Made by a program: the position numbers and the translations under genes. From the NCBI GenBank assembly GCA_023228645.1, contig JALOAT010000020.1, positions 1-62,047 on the forward strand: a stretch of 62,047 nt of DNA, written 5' to 3'. The DNA comes from Gammaproteobacteria bacterium. GTDB lineage: Bacteria > Pseudomonadota > Gammaproteobacteria > Thiohalomonadales > Thiohalomonadaceae. Below the pieces are notes generated by a model. The model was given only the letters and a program-made list of their open reading frames with translations, made no database searches and had not been told where the DNA came from. Positions 30,005 to 36,509 of this stretch are shown here, in pieces (the stretch's first letter is position 1; each line of letters opens with the position of its first letter).

Positions 30005-30414
30005 CGCAAGATATAGTTGAGTTAGCCTGGAAGGATCTTGATCAGATAGTTGGCCGCTATTACCGCGAGTCATTAAATGACCAAAGATTTCGCTATACCG
30101 TAGCAAAGCTGATGCCTCATATGATTCAAATAATTGATTGGTATGGGGATCACAAAGACTACGTTGATTTCAAAACCTATCTCATAATGACGGGCGTGAT
30201 AATCACTAACTACGTTGAAGTTCTTGGTGCTGCTAAAAACCTCTGTCTGGAACGTGATGGAGCGATATCAAGTCACATTAGATCCCACGATGCTCTGCTG
30301 GAACTCCTTTACGAGTTTGACGAGCAATACAGCCTTGAGCTTATGATGCAATATCCTAAAGCATATGTGGGCATCAAAGGCGAATGGGTCAATCCAGCAA
30401 AGTTCTGCCTCTAA
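30001..30414 (+). CDS. Small-ORF array gene 6, 137 aa (LYEFD/LMM subfamily)
   Basis: Paralogue of gene 5 by its LLYEFDEQYSLELMMQYPKA block. The ATG overlaps the previous stop (ATGA). It is predicted all-helical (KDLDQIVGRYYRESLNDQRF). It is the last gene before a 680-nt repeat-rich gap, so it probably ends the first operon, although no clear terminator follows. Confidence 0.65.
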   Translation: MTQDIVELAWKDLDQIVGRYYRESLNDQRFRYTVAKLMPHMIQIIDWYGDHKDYVDFKTYLIMTGVIITNYVEVLGAAKNLCLERDGAISSHIRSHDALLELLYEFDEQYSLELMMQYPKAYVGIKGEWVNPAKFCL

Positions 30415-30424
30415 TTTTTTCCTG

Positions 30425-30734
30425 ATCAGATTAACTATATTTGTTAACGTTAACCTTTAATCCTGATTGTTAACGTTAATAAGTAACGTTAACAAAAAAC
30501 CGGCTTGACTTCCAGAAAAATCCTGCTAGGCTGGACCAATGAGCTCAATCTGGGCTCGTTAACTATTGGCATTAAGGATTGGTATGGTCTGATTAACTAT
30601 ATTGGTTAACGCTAATGAACAGGGTTAACACAGACCGTGGTCTGATTAACTATATTGGTTAATAGTAAACGTTAACTATTAACGTTAAGGACCGCCCCTA
30701 TAGTTAACCACCGCCCGATCGCCCGATCGCCCCT
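30425..30734. repeat. GTTAAC/TTAACGTTAA cluster with 25-bp direct repeats
   Basis: More than ten GTTAAC or TTAACGTT motifs occur in about 290 bp. A 25-bp unit, TGGTCTGATTAAC plus TATATTGGTTAA, is identical at 30585-30609 and 30638-30662 (53 bp apart), with a diverged third copy at 30425-30446. CGCCCGAT is repeated in tandem at about 30711-30730. No gene fits. Iteron-type origin, partition site or operator cluster are the main options. Confidence 0.65.
30504..30531 (+). promoter_or_regulatory. Possible promoter inside the GTTAAC cluster
   Basis: TTGACT, 16-nt spacer, TAGGCT. The weak -10 and absence of a nearby gene make this tentative. Confidence 0.25.
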
Positions 30735-30802
30735 TGACTGACTTGTAATTAATTAATTATTTTCGGCCAGCGAAGCTCTGGCCCACTTCCTGCTTGGGAT
30801 GT

Positions 30803-30910
30803 TGAAAAGGAAAGCCCCAGAAGAACGAATGTCCTCTGGGGCTCCTTAGCAAGGAGGTTGTCACACTTGACGCTATCATTTTTCCTTAAAAGGTAATGTT
30901 TAGCTATGAC
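30803..30910 (-). ncRNA. Candidate minus-strand small RNA (~105 nt)
   Basis: A minus-strand promoter TTGACA-17 nt-TATATT (30945-30917) points to a start near 30910. A 9-bp hairpin AGCCCCAGA/TCTGGGGCT (30813-30843) followed by TTTCCTTTTC would end the RNA near 30803. The stretch also contains AAGGAAAA then ATG opening a 40-codon frame that runs past the hairpin, so a tiny peptide is the alternative. No similar RNA family is recognised. Confidence 0.35.
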
Positions 30911-30916
30911 TCCTAC

Positions 30917-30945
30917 AATATATGGCAACCTTTGAAGTCTGTCAA
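30917..30945 (-). promoter_or_regulatory. Minus-strand promoter of the candidate small RNA
   Basis: TTGACA (30945-30940), 17-nt spacer, TATATT (30922-30917). Confidence 0.45.
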
Positions 30946-31007
30946 ATAGATTTTCACCTTTTATTATTTTGAAAATAAAGAATAAAGTCGCCACCAGTCT
31001 GACTTAA

Positions 31008-31027
31008 TTTTCGTCGCAAAAACAAAT
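31008..31027. repeat. Second copy of the 20-bp element TTTTCGTCGCAAAAACAAAT
   Basis: Exact copy of 19622-19641; a shorter one-mismatch copy is at 18645-18661. It lies 26 nt upstream of the next -35 box. Confidence 0.6.
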
Positions 31028-31053
31028 CTACATTTAAATCAGTCAATACAGTC

Positions 31054-31081
31054 ATTGACACACAAATCATTTTCCTATATA
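31054..31081 (+). promoter_or_regulatory. Promoter of the second small-ORF operon
   Basis: TTGACA, 16-nt spacer, ATATAG or neighbouring TATATA; the -10 region is the palindrome CCTATATAGG (31074-31083), whose AGGAAG also serves as ribosome site for the ATG at 31092. Confidence 0.5.
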
Positions 31082-31091
31082 GGAAGCTGTA

Positions 31092-31328
31092 ATGATTGGT
31101 GTATTTTTATATGAATGGTTGACTGATATGATTAGAAAAAGTGATGCTGAGAAAATTATAAGAAAAGTGTCTTTAAACTCAGCTCGGTCTTCAGGACGCA
31201 AAATCAATACTTGGGTTTCCAATATAATTAATAATGCCAGCTGGCCGCCCACGGAGGCGGGCTCCTCCACGGAAGGGCCTCCACGGATGGACACGTCTCC
31301 ACGGAAGAGCCTCAATGGAGACGTATGA
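31092..31328 (+). CDS. Small-ORF array gene 7, 78 aa
   Basis: AGGAAGCTGTA precedes the ATG. The N-terminal half is helical and basic (LTDMIRKSDAEKIIRKVSLN). The C-terminal 30 residues are a Pro/Ser/Thr-rich stretch encoded by a locally GC-rich segment with four CCACGGA repeats (31249-31305), unlike the rest of the array, so part of the gene may be a recent repeat insertion. It overlaps the next gene by 14 nt. Confidence 0.5.
   Translation: MIGVFLYEWLTDMIRKSDAEKIIRKVSLNSARSSGRKINTWVSNIINNASWPPTEAGSSTEGPPRMDTSPRKSLNGDV
31249..31305 (+). repeat. Four CCACGGA direct repeats
   Basis: CCACGGA at 31249, 31267, 31281 and 31299 (spacing 18, 14, 18), inside an abrupt GC-rich patch at the end of array gene 7. 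Single CCACGGAAGA or TACGGAAGA copies recur in later genes where they encode PTEE. Confidence 0.6.
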
Positions 31329-31734
31329 ACCCATATTCACCCAAGTTGATGTAGCTGGGGAGGTTATAGATTGCCCCCAGACAGAACACGAATGGCTCTA
31401 CCCAGATGAGTATGTGGGAAAGAACATAATTTGGTTTATGGCCCATCACATTTGTTTAAACGATTTTGTCAGCACGGAAACGATTAACCGTTTTTTCCGA
31501 GTAGAAGGAAGTTGGAAACTTTTAAGTCAGATTCTTTCAATGGCCAATGGTCACGAATATCTTAATATAATTGACAATGCAAGAGAACACGTGACTGATT
31601 TGGATTTGCAGGAGCCATTGATTAGGATTATACTGGACAAACACAATTCAGGTTTGTACGAAGTATTTGTCAAAATGACAAAAAACCCATATTTAAAAAC
31701 CGCTCGCCACAACATATGGAATTTCTTGAAATGA
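31315..31734 (+). CDS. Small-ORF array gene 8, 139 aa
   Basis: The start METYEPIFTQ lies inside the end of gene 7; the frame extends further upstream only through the CCACGGA repeats. It is helical with many acidic residues (DLDLQEPLIRIILDKHNSGLYE split), ending NPYLKTARHNIWNFLK. The terminal R-x-N-I-W-x-x-L-K belongs to the array's common C-terminal motif, and the Trp codon contains the next gene's ATG. Confidence 0.6.
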   Translation: METYEPIFTQVDVAGEVIDCPQTEHEWLYPDEYVGKNIIWFMAHHICLNDFVSTETINRFFRVEGSWKLLSQILSMANGHEYLNIIDNAREHVTDLDLQEPLIRIILDKHNSGLYEVFVKMTKNPYLKTARHNIWNFLK

Positions 31735-31982
31735 ATGAGGAAGATGCAAACAAAATACTTTTCTACAATGGTTTCACGTGGGAATTTAATAAAGAATATC
31801 CGTCCACAATCAGTCTTCAGACGGTAATGGAATTGACTGATCCAAACATACAGGAAGGTATTGTCCACATTCTAAAGGCAAGTTTTAATGAGCCCAGAAT
31901 AATTGAAAAATTTATTGACCAACTTTCTCCCACGGAAGAACTAAAACAACTGAGGATGACTATATGGCAAATGATTCGCTAG
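31716..31982 (+). CDS. Small-ORF array gene 9, 88 aa (PTEEL subfamily)
   Basis: The ATG at 31716 is nested in the Trp codon of the previous gene (ATATGG); a second in-frame ATG at 31731 overlaps its stop. The end IIEKFIDQLSPTEELKQLRM-TIWQMIR aligns with genes 10, 12 and 13. The N-terminus (MEFLEMNEEDANKILFYNGF) is acidic. Probably all-helical. Confidence 0.6.
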   Translation: MEFLEMNEEDANKILFYNGFTWEFNKEYPSTISLQTVMELTDPNIQEGIVHILKASFNEPRIIEKFIDQLSPTEELKQLRMTIWQMIR

Positions 31983-32305
31983 AAGGACATATTTTGATGG
32001 CTTGGATTAATGATCCAAGTTTTATACAGGATACTGATAAGCAGGAACATTTTGCTGAACGATTCCTACATTGTCCCTTCACGGATCAATATAAGCTTAT
32101 GGCCCATATGTTCAGTAATTTGACTGATATGAGCATTCAACCCTGGCTTATGAATTTAGCCAATCAGATGGTAAAAAGTGAATCACCCAGCTATCAGCAA
32201 AGTCAATTCAAAAGCCGCCATACTATGGTCGAATTCTTCATCAAGCAATACTCCTATGGCGAAACTGAAGAGCTTAGAAACACACTATGGTCGATAATCA
32301 AATGA
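31964..32305 (+). CDS. Small-ORF array gene 10, 113 aa (PTEEL subfamily)
   Basis: Its ATG is nested in the TIWQ Trp codon of gene 9 (19-nt overlap), and no later in-frame ATG is close, so this nested start is likely the used one. It contains DPSFIQDTDKQEHFAERFL and ends FFIKQYSYGETEELRNTLWSIIK (broken by a short variable part), the closest match to gene 13's FIRQYSNKERLPVRLTLYRI. Confidence 0.65.
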   Translation: MANDSLEGHILMAWINDPSFIQDTDKQEHFAERFLHCPFTDQYKLMAHMFSNLTDMSIQPWLMNLANQMVKSESPSYQQSQFKSRHTMVEFFIKQYSYGETEELRNTLWSIIK

Positions 32306-32604
32306 GCATTTGGTGGGATGAATTACGTCGGGATCATAGCTTAATTCTGGATGAAGAAAACCGCGAATCCCTAGAAATAACCGCCCGCACATATAGCCCT
32401 ATGGTCATATTAAGCACTATATATGATTTAATGCAGGACGAATCATTATTGAAAGAATTTGAAGTGCAAGTATGGTTAATAAACACACTTGCAAAATATC
32501 GTAATGGCGCATTGGTTGATTTTGTAAAGCCAGACCCAGACTTTATATGTAGTGACAAAACAGCTACCATAATAAGGAATACCGTATGGCAACTGACCAC
32601 ATAA
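32287..32604 (+). CDS. Small-ORF array gene 11, 105 aa
   Basis: Again the ATG is nested in the preceding Trp codon (CTATGG), with a second ATG at 32302 overlapping the stop. It shares the family end TATIIRNTVWQLTT. The middle is helical and acidic (ILDEENRESLEITARTYSPM). Confidence 0.6.
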   Translation: MVDNQMSIWWDELRRDHSLILDEENRESLEITARTYSPMVILSTIYDLMQDESLLKEFEVQVWLINTLAKYRNGALVDFVKPDPDFICSDKTATIIRNTVWQLTT

Positions 32605-32843
32605 ACCTATTCATCTATATGGAATTCGCCAATAGGGAAATAGACGAACTGCTACAAAATGTAACTGAACCTGATAAGCAAGAAACACTAGTCAGATACA
32701 TTATAACTCGTTTCCTATATAGGGATAATCTCCAAGCTAATATAATAAAACATAGCCCTACGGAAGAACTGACTAATATAAGACTATCCATACTAACTAT
32801 ATTATGTGACGGTGAATACTTGAACGGATGGGCACCAGAATGA
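32586..32843 (+). CDS. Small-ORF array gene 12, 85 aa (PTEEL subfamily)
   Basis: The nested start in GTATGG of gene 11 (MATDHINLFIYMEFANREID) is the only nearby ATG. It contains LVRYIITRFLYRDNLQANII and SPTEELTNIRLSILTIL, the family core, but adds a terminal tail CDGEYLNGWAPE after the usual end. The FLYR codons carry the palindrome CCTATATAGG (32714). Confidence 0.65.
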   Translation: MATDHINLFIYMEFANREIDELLQNVTEPDKQETLVRYIITRFLYRDNLQANIIKHSPTEELTNIRLSILTILCDGEYLNGWAPE

Positions 32844-33130
32844 TCAAATATAATTTAGAGTATCCAGAAAAACAGCAAATTATTCTCAAACGCCTTCCCC
32901 AATTTGATGAAAAAGGTATATTAGACCTATTCCACGAACTCAAAGACGATATGACTAATAGGGAGGAATTGGATAATTTCGTGGTCCAAGCTATGATAAT
33001 AGTCCAGGATAAGGTCAATAAGGAAAACCCTATGCATCAAAGGCACAACTTGGCTGAACACTTCATAAGGCAATACAGTAATAAAGAACGACTCCCAGTA
33101 AGACTTACCCTATATAGGATAATTAAATGA
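32828..33130 (+). CDS. Small-ORF array gene 13, 100 aa (PTEEL subfamily)
   Basis: The start at 32828 is nested in the GGATGG Trp codon of gene 12; an alternative ATG at 32840 overlaps its stop. It ends HNLAEHFIRQYSNKERLPVR plus LTLYRIIK, parallel to gene 10. The LYR of that motif is encoded by CCTATATAGG (33109). Helical and charged throughout. Confidence 0.65.
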   Translation: MGTRMIKYNLEYPEKQQIILKRLPQFDEKGILDLFHELKDDMTNREELDNFVVQAMIIVQDKVNKENPMHQRHNLAEHFIRQYSNKERLPVRLTLYRIIK

Positions 33131-33285
33131 AACAAATATTCCAAAGACACATTGGTAAAGTTTACTCCATAGGAGAATATGAATGGCCAATCAAGTTCTT
33201 CCAGAAGAACTGGTCCTATTCAGACTTAGAGGCAAATAGCCTTTATCCACACATAATTACGGTGCGGGTCCCAAAGAAAAAATGA
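33127..33285 (+). CDS. Small-ORF array gene 14, 52 aa
   Basis: A short, basic, aromatic-rich protein (MKQIFQRHIGKVYSIGEYEW then PIKFFQKNWSYSDLEANSLY) with ATGA overlaps at both ends, so it sits cleanly in the operon. It does not share the terminal motif of its neighbours. Possibly an intruder or a heavily shortened member. Confidence 0.55.
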   Translation: MKQIFQRHIGKVYSIGEYEWPIKFFQKNWSYSDLEANSLYPHIITVRVPKKK

Positions 33286-33626
33286 CTGAACGTTATCCTA
33301 TAGTCAGAATCATCAATAGTGTTCTTATATATGACGAAATAGAGAACATTAAATGTCCCCTATATAGGGAAAGACGCAGTCAGGACATTATAACCGTTAG
33401 TATGTCACACCATCGCAGCTATGCTAGAAAGCTTTTATCCTATTATACTGAAATAGACGAAGTTCAGGAATGGATACTTCACCTGGTCGGCCTACTATAT
33501 AGGAGACTGGACAACTCCTCCTCTGGCTTACGGGAAAACAAACAAATCAGACAATCAGCACTACCAGAATGCTTGGATACGGAACTTCGCCACTATCGTG
33601 AAACTGTTTTAAAGCTTCTTTCTTAA
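33282..33626 (+). CDS. Small-ORF array gene 15, 114 aa
   Basis: ATGA overlap with gene 14. It contains CPLYRERRSQDIITVSMSHH and LLYRRLDN; the first LYR is encoded by CCTATATAGG (33359), the second by ACTATATAGG (33494). The end LDTELRHYRETVLKLLS fits the family's terminal motif. It is the last gene of the second operon. Confidence 0.6.
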   Translation: MTERYPIVRIINSVLIYDEIENIKCPLYRERRSQDIITVSMSHHRSYARKLLSYYTEIDEVQEWILHLVGLLYRRLDNSSSGLRENKQIRQSALPECLDTELRHYRETVLKLLS

Positions 33627-33863
33627 TCAGACTACTGTGAAATACTTAGCTTTTTTACTCTTCTTAATGTCGTGGCTCAAGCCCCTTTAAAAAATTATCT
33701 ACATAGTATTGATATACCACAACATATAGTACCATTCTGTGTCCATAGTCCCACTATATAGTGGCAGTTATCTGACTATCGGACTATATAGGATCACGTG
33801 ATCAGACTGTTACGATAATTATCTCTTATATAGGAATATCATAATGGGATTAGGTGCCAGCTA
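33627..33863. repeat. Gene-free stretch with ACTATATAGT palindromes
   Basis: No gene fits. CCACTATATAGTGG (33751-33764) is a perfect 14-bp palindrome. CTATATAGG at 33784, TTATATAGGA near 33825 and CACAACATATAGTA near 33717 are related. It looks like an operator or boundary region between two small-ORF operons. Confidence 0.5.
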
Positions 33864-33892
33864 TTGACTATAGGATGTTTTTCCCGTATAGG
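33864..33892 (+). promoter_or_regulatory. Promoter of the third small-ORF operon
   Basis: TTGACT, 17-nt spacer, TATAGG, ending only 7 nt before the ATG at 33900, so transcription may start at or next to the start codon. Confidence 0.4.
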
Positions 33893-33899
33893 AATAGCT

Positions 33900-34220
33900 A
33901 TGAATGAATCACCCACTTCTCTTAAAGCTATATTGACTGCTAGTGGTTCCGCTTGGGGTCGTCAAGTCCTATATAGGAATCTCCTCACTGTACAATATAC
34001 TCCAGAGACTCAACTCGCTATATTACGTTACGTATTGGAACACTTTATGTTTTGTGTTTCTCCCCGGGAAGATTTCTATCAGAATCCTACTCTGGATGAT
34101 AAAATCGTTCTTATTATGGATACCTGGGAAGAAGCTTGGCTAACTATTATCAGTGAAGGTTTCTATTCCTATATAGGATATAATCAGCGATTGAAGTTTG
34201 CAGCGGGATTTATGGCGTGA
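33900..34220 (+). CDS. Small-ORF array gene 16, 106 aa (DTWEEAW subfamily)
   Basis: I start at MNESPTSL (AGGAATAGCT before the ATG) because the longer frame begins inside the -35 box. KIVLIMDTWEEAWLTIISEG followed by SYIGYNQRLKF is shared almost residue by residue with gene 17 (FSILDTWEEAWTYVILQG, YMGYSQHLY) and gene 25. CCTATATAGG occurs twice, encoding LYR and SYIG in different frames. Confidence 0.65.
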   Translation: MNESPTSLKAILTASGSAWGRQVLYRNLLTVQYTPETQLAILRYVLEHFMFCVSPREDFYQNPTLDDKIVLIMDTWEEAWLTIISEGFYSYIGYNQRLKFAAGFMA

Positions 34221-34555
34221 CTGATTGGCAGGCCTATGACTTATCCTATATAGTGGAAAACTTGGCTTCTCGTCGGGACACTTATGCGAATTTTACTCTC
34301 CAGTACATATTAGAAAATAGAACATTTACCTTGGAGGAACAAATTCAATTTTTAGTTTTTCTCTTTACTGATTACCAGCATTTGATTCGTTCTGTTCAGG
34401 GTCATAGACCTGATTGTAGTGAACGATCCTGTACGGGAGAAATATTCAGTATCCTGGATACCTGGGAAGAAGCTTGGACATATGTTATTCTTCAAGGTAC
34501 TCCCTATATGGGTTATAGTCAGCATTTGTATGAAATTTGTCTATTGTGTCGTTGA
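34217..34555 (+). CDS. Small-ORF array gene 17, 112 aa (DTWEEAW subfamily), GTG start
   Basis: The GTG overlaps the previous stop (GTGA). The LDTWEEAW and PYMGYSQHLYEICLLC block makes it a tandem duplicate of gene 16. The first half (LEEQIQFLVFLFTDYQHLIR) is helical. The function is unknown. Confidence 0.65.
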   Translation: MTDWQAYDLSYIVENLASRRDTYANFTLQYILENRTFTLEEQIQFLVFLFTDYQHLIRSVQGHRPDCSERSCTGEIFSILDTWEEAWTYVILQGTPYMGYSQHLYEICLLCR

Positions 34556-34586
34556 TTTTTTTGATGGGCGAAAAATTTCGCTTTCC

Positions 34587-34615
34587 TTGACTTATGCTTT
34601 AATACACTGTATGGT
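34587..34615 (+). promoter_or_regulatory. Promoter of array gene 18
   Basis: TTGACT, 17-nt spacer, TATGGT, 20 nt before the GTG at 34636. Confidence 0.45.
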
Positions 34616-34635
34616 ATATTTTTGTTTGGGATTTT

Positions 34636-34947
34636 GTGGCGAAATATTCTATGGATGATAAAATTCTCGTTGATCAATTTTATGAGATTTGGAACGGTCA
34701 TCGTCGTGATAGTTCCCGATATCAGGATGAGCGTAGCCGTGGGTCCCTTAATGGCCACGCGATGATTAAAAAGTTGCAAAATAGCAAAGACCAGACTGCC
34801 CATTTGATTCGTGTTTGGTTTCAATCATTGAGTGAAGAAGAGCAATGCTCAGTTGTTCGTTCCAGTATGGCGGATAGCACAATACACCGTGGTGTAAGCT
34901 TTTATTTTACTGATATTCATAAAACATATAGGAAATTAATCAAATGA
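34636..34947 (+). CDS. Small-ORF array gene 18, 103 aa
   Basis: GTG 34636 follows GGGATTTT; ATG 34651 (MDDKILVDQFYEIWNGHRRD) is an alternative without a ribosome site. The protein is rich in Arg/Ser in its first half and ends SFYFTDIHKTYRKLIK, the TYRKL(V/I) end also seen in gene 3. Its stop overlaps the next ATG. Confidence 0.55.
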   Translation: MAKYSMDDKILVDQFYEIWNGHRRDSSRYQDERSRGSLNGHAMIKKLQNSKDQTAHLIRVWFQSLSEEEQCSVVRSSMADSTIHRGVSFYFTDIHKTYRKLIK

Positions 34948-35366
34948 CTGATATTAGTCAAGATACCATATTGGTTCAATTGGACAATCTAGTCAATAGC
35001 GTTGAGGCCAATATCGTCCCCAGTTACCTTCAAGGTAGTGATCGCGATAATATGGCCATCGAAGTCATAGAACGACTTAGATTGTTGTTAATCTTCTATC
35101 AGGAAGAATTGGATGAAGAAACAGTCAAACGGATATTTGACCAGGTACTCGTTCCTATCGTGGACTCATATCAGAAGTACCGTCTGAACGCCAGTAGGGA
35201 AATCTCATTCCACATTAAACTGGATAGTGTTTGTAGACATTTAAGTCAACCCAAATGGGACAATGTTTGGACCCAGGCAATCGTCAATCATAATAGAACA
35301 TATTGGTCAGAGCTCTACTATGGCGACAGTCCAATGGTGAAAAACAGCTTAGTGATTTGTGGATAA
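34944..35366 (+). CDS. Small-ORF array gene 19, 140 aa (VICG subfamily)
   Basis: ATGA overlap with gene 18. TILVQLDNLVNSVEANIVPS, IFDQVLVPIVDSYQKYRLNA and the end SELYYGDSPMVKNSLVICG recur in genes 20 and 21. Clearly a local triplication. Predicted all-helical with a conserved W before the final Y-x-GD-P element. Confidence 0.65.
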   Translation: MTDISQDTILVQLDNLVNSVEANIVPSYLQGSDRDNMAIEVIERLRLLLIFYQEELDEETVKRIFDQVLVPIVDSYQKYRLNASREISFHIKLDSVCRHLSQPKWDNVWTQAIVNHNRTYWSELYYGDSPMVKNSLVICG

Positions 35367-35380
35367 AGGGATTGGATAAC

Positions 35381-35785
35381 GTGGATATTAGGAAAGAATT
35401 ATATTATCTATACCGTGAGGCGGATGATTTTATCTTTATCCAATATCCAGACAATCGGACTCGGGATAGTCGAATGATTCACTTGGCAGATAAAACATTA
35501 TCATTGATTGAAGATCGCGGTGGTGAATTATATCAAAACGATTTGTATGAAATGTTTCGGCGAATCCTTTTGCCACTGGTGGATATTTGTATGAGCGGAC
35601 AGCTCAGTGTAATGTCCCAACATAAATTTGTTGATATTATTAGTAAAATTCTGGACTTTACCTATGATCCATTTTTCAGCGAAGTGTGGATCCAGTTAGT
35701 TATGGAAGATGCCAGCCCTTATTTGTCAAGTCTCTATATGGGCGATGATCCTGTGGTACTCAACAGTATGGTGATTTGTGGATAG
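35381..35785 (+). CDS. Small-ORF array gene 20, 134 aa (VICG subfamily)
   Basis: The frame runs back into gene 19, but alignment to gene 19 favours GTG 35381 (VDIRKELYYLYREADDFIFI), with AAGGG upstream. FRRILLPLVDICMSGQLSVM and SSLYMGDDPVVLNSMVICG match gene 19 closely. It overlaps the frame of gene 21 at its 3' end. Confidence 0.55.
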   Translation: MDIRKELYYLYREADDFIFIQYPDNRTRDSRMIHLADKTLSLIEDRGGELYQNDLYEMFRRILLPLVDICMSGQLSVMSQHKFVDIISKILDFTYDPFFSEVWIQLVMEDASPYLSSLYMGDDPVVLNSMVICG

Positions 35786-35807
35786 AGGTTTTAAATATGG
35801 AGAACTA

Positions 35808-36131
35808 ATGGTCATTAGTAGTGGTGGCGGATCTTCTATCTTGGAACAATTAGATAATATGATGACCAGTGTGCTGTTTGCTAATGGGCAGAGCAATCGG
35901 TATCAGGCTAAGTTTCTTCTCAATAATCATACTAAAATCAATTATTGGACTGAACAATTAAAGTCCAGTGGACCAACCGGACCTTACTACACTATATTGG
36001 TGGAAATTTACGAAATACTGGATACGTGGTTGGGTGGATGGGCTACCTATTGGCAACACGTTAGTCCTGTGCTTTTCCCCTACCTGGGAGACGATCCAGA
36101 GATTAAATCCCTGGAAACTTTGATGAAATAA
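35808..36131 (+). CDS. Small-ORF array gene 21, 107 aa (VICG/DTW hybrid)
   Basis: ATG 35808 has GGAGAACTA upstream, and the product MVISSGGGSSILEQLDNMMT then aligns with the start of gene 19. The C-terminal half has YEILDTWLGGWATYWQHV and FPYLGDDPEIKSLETLMK, combining the DTW signature of genes 16, 17 and 25 with the GD-P end of genes 19 and 20. It links the subfamilies. Confidence 0.6.
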   Translation: MVISSGGGSSILEQLDNMMTSVLFANGQSNRYQAKFLLNNHTKINYWTEQLKSSGPTGPYYTILVEIYEILDTWLGGWATYWQHVSPVLFPYLGDDPEIKSLETLMK

Positions 36132-36170
36132 AATTATAAAAATGATAAATCCATAATAGGGAGAAAAAAC

Positions 36171-36509
36171 GTGAACCCAATGGAAAAATTCCTACAAACA
36201 AACGCCAACATTCATCACGCCCAAATGGATGATGAAACATATGGCGCCCGGTGGTTATCTGCATTAGAGACTTTAGCTAAAAGCAATCACGCACAAATTC
36301 AAGATCCTACCTTACAGCAGGAAATTATCTATATGGCGCATTTTATGCGTATAATGTCAGACTCGGATCAAAATAGATTTCTGCAATATTGTGAAAAACT
36401 TCTCCCTATGGATTGTATTTTGGAATTATTAGATAAAAATCCAATTTTACAATACAGCTACCGGGGAGAAAGTGGGCCAATACGATCCTACATTAACATT
36501 ATGTTATGA
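36171..36509 (+). CDS. Small-ORF array gene 22, 112 aa, GTG start
   Basis: AGGGAGAAAAAAC precedes the GTG; gene 21 ends 39 nt earlier. It is helical (MEKFLQTNANIHHAQMDDET) and ends LDKNPILQYSYRGESGPIRS plus YINIML, the family's NP...Y.G...I...L terminal pattern. Coupled to the next gene by an ATGA overlap. Confidence 0.6.
   Translation: MNPMEKFLQTNANIHHAQMDDETYGARWLSALETLAKSNHAQIQDPTLQQEIIYMAHFMRIMSDSDQNRFLQYCEKLLPMDCILELLDKNPILQYSYRGESGPIRSYINIML

Noticed and set aside
30813..30843. Terminator for the plus-strand operon ending at 30414
   Set aside because: The hairpin has no T-run on the plus side and lies 400 nt after the last gene; the T-rich side is on the minus strand.
30749..30994. 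81-codon minus-strand frame in the repeat-rich gap
   Set aside because: It has no ribosome site, overlaps the promoter and hairpin of a candidate small RNA, and its product shows no domain-like pattern.
30425..34250. CRISPR array in the repeat-rich part
   Set aside because: Repeats are not evenly spaced, spacers are absent or coding, and no cas genes are present.
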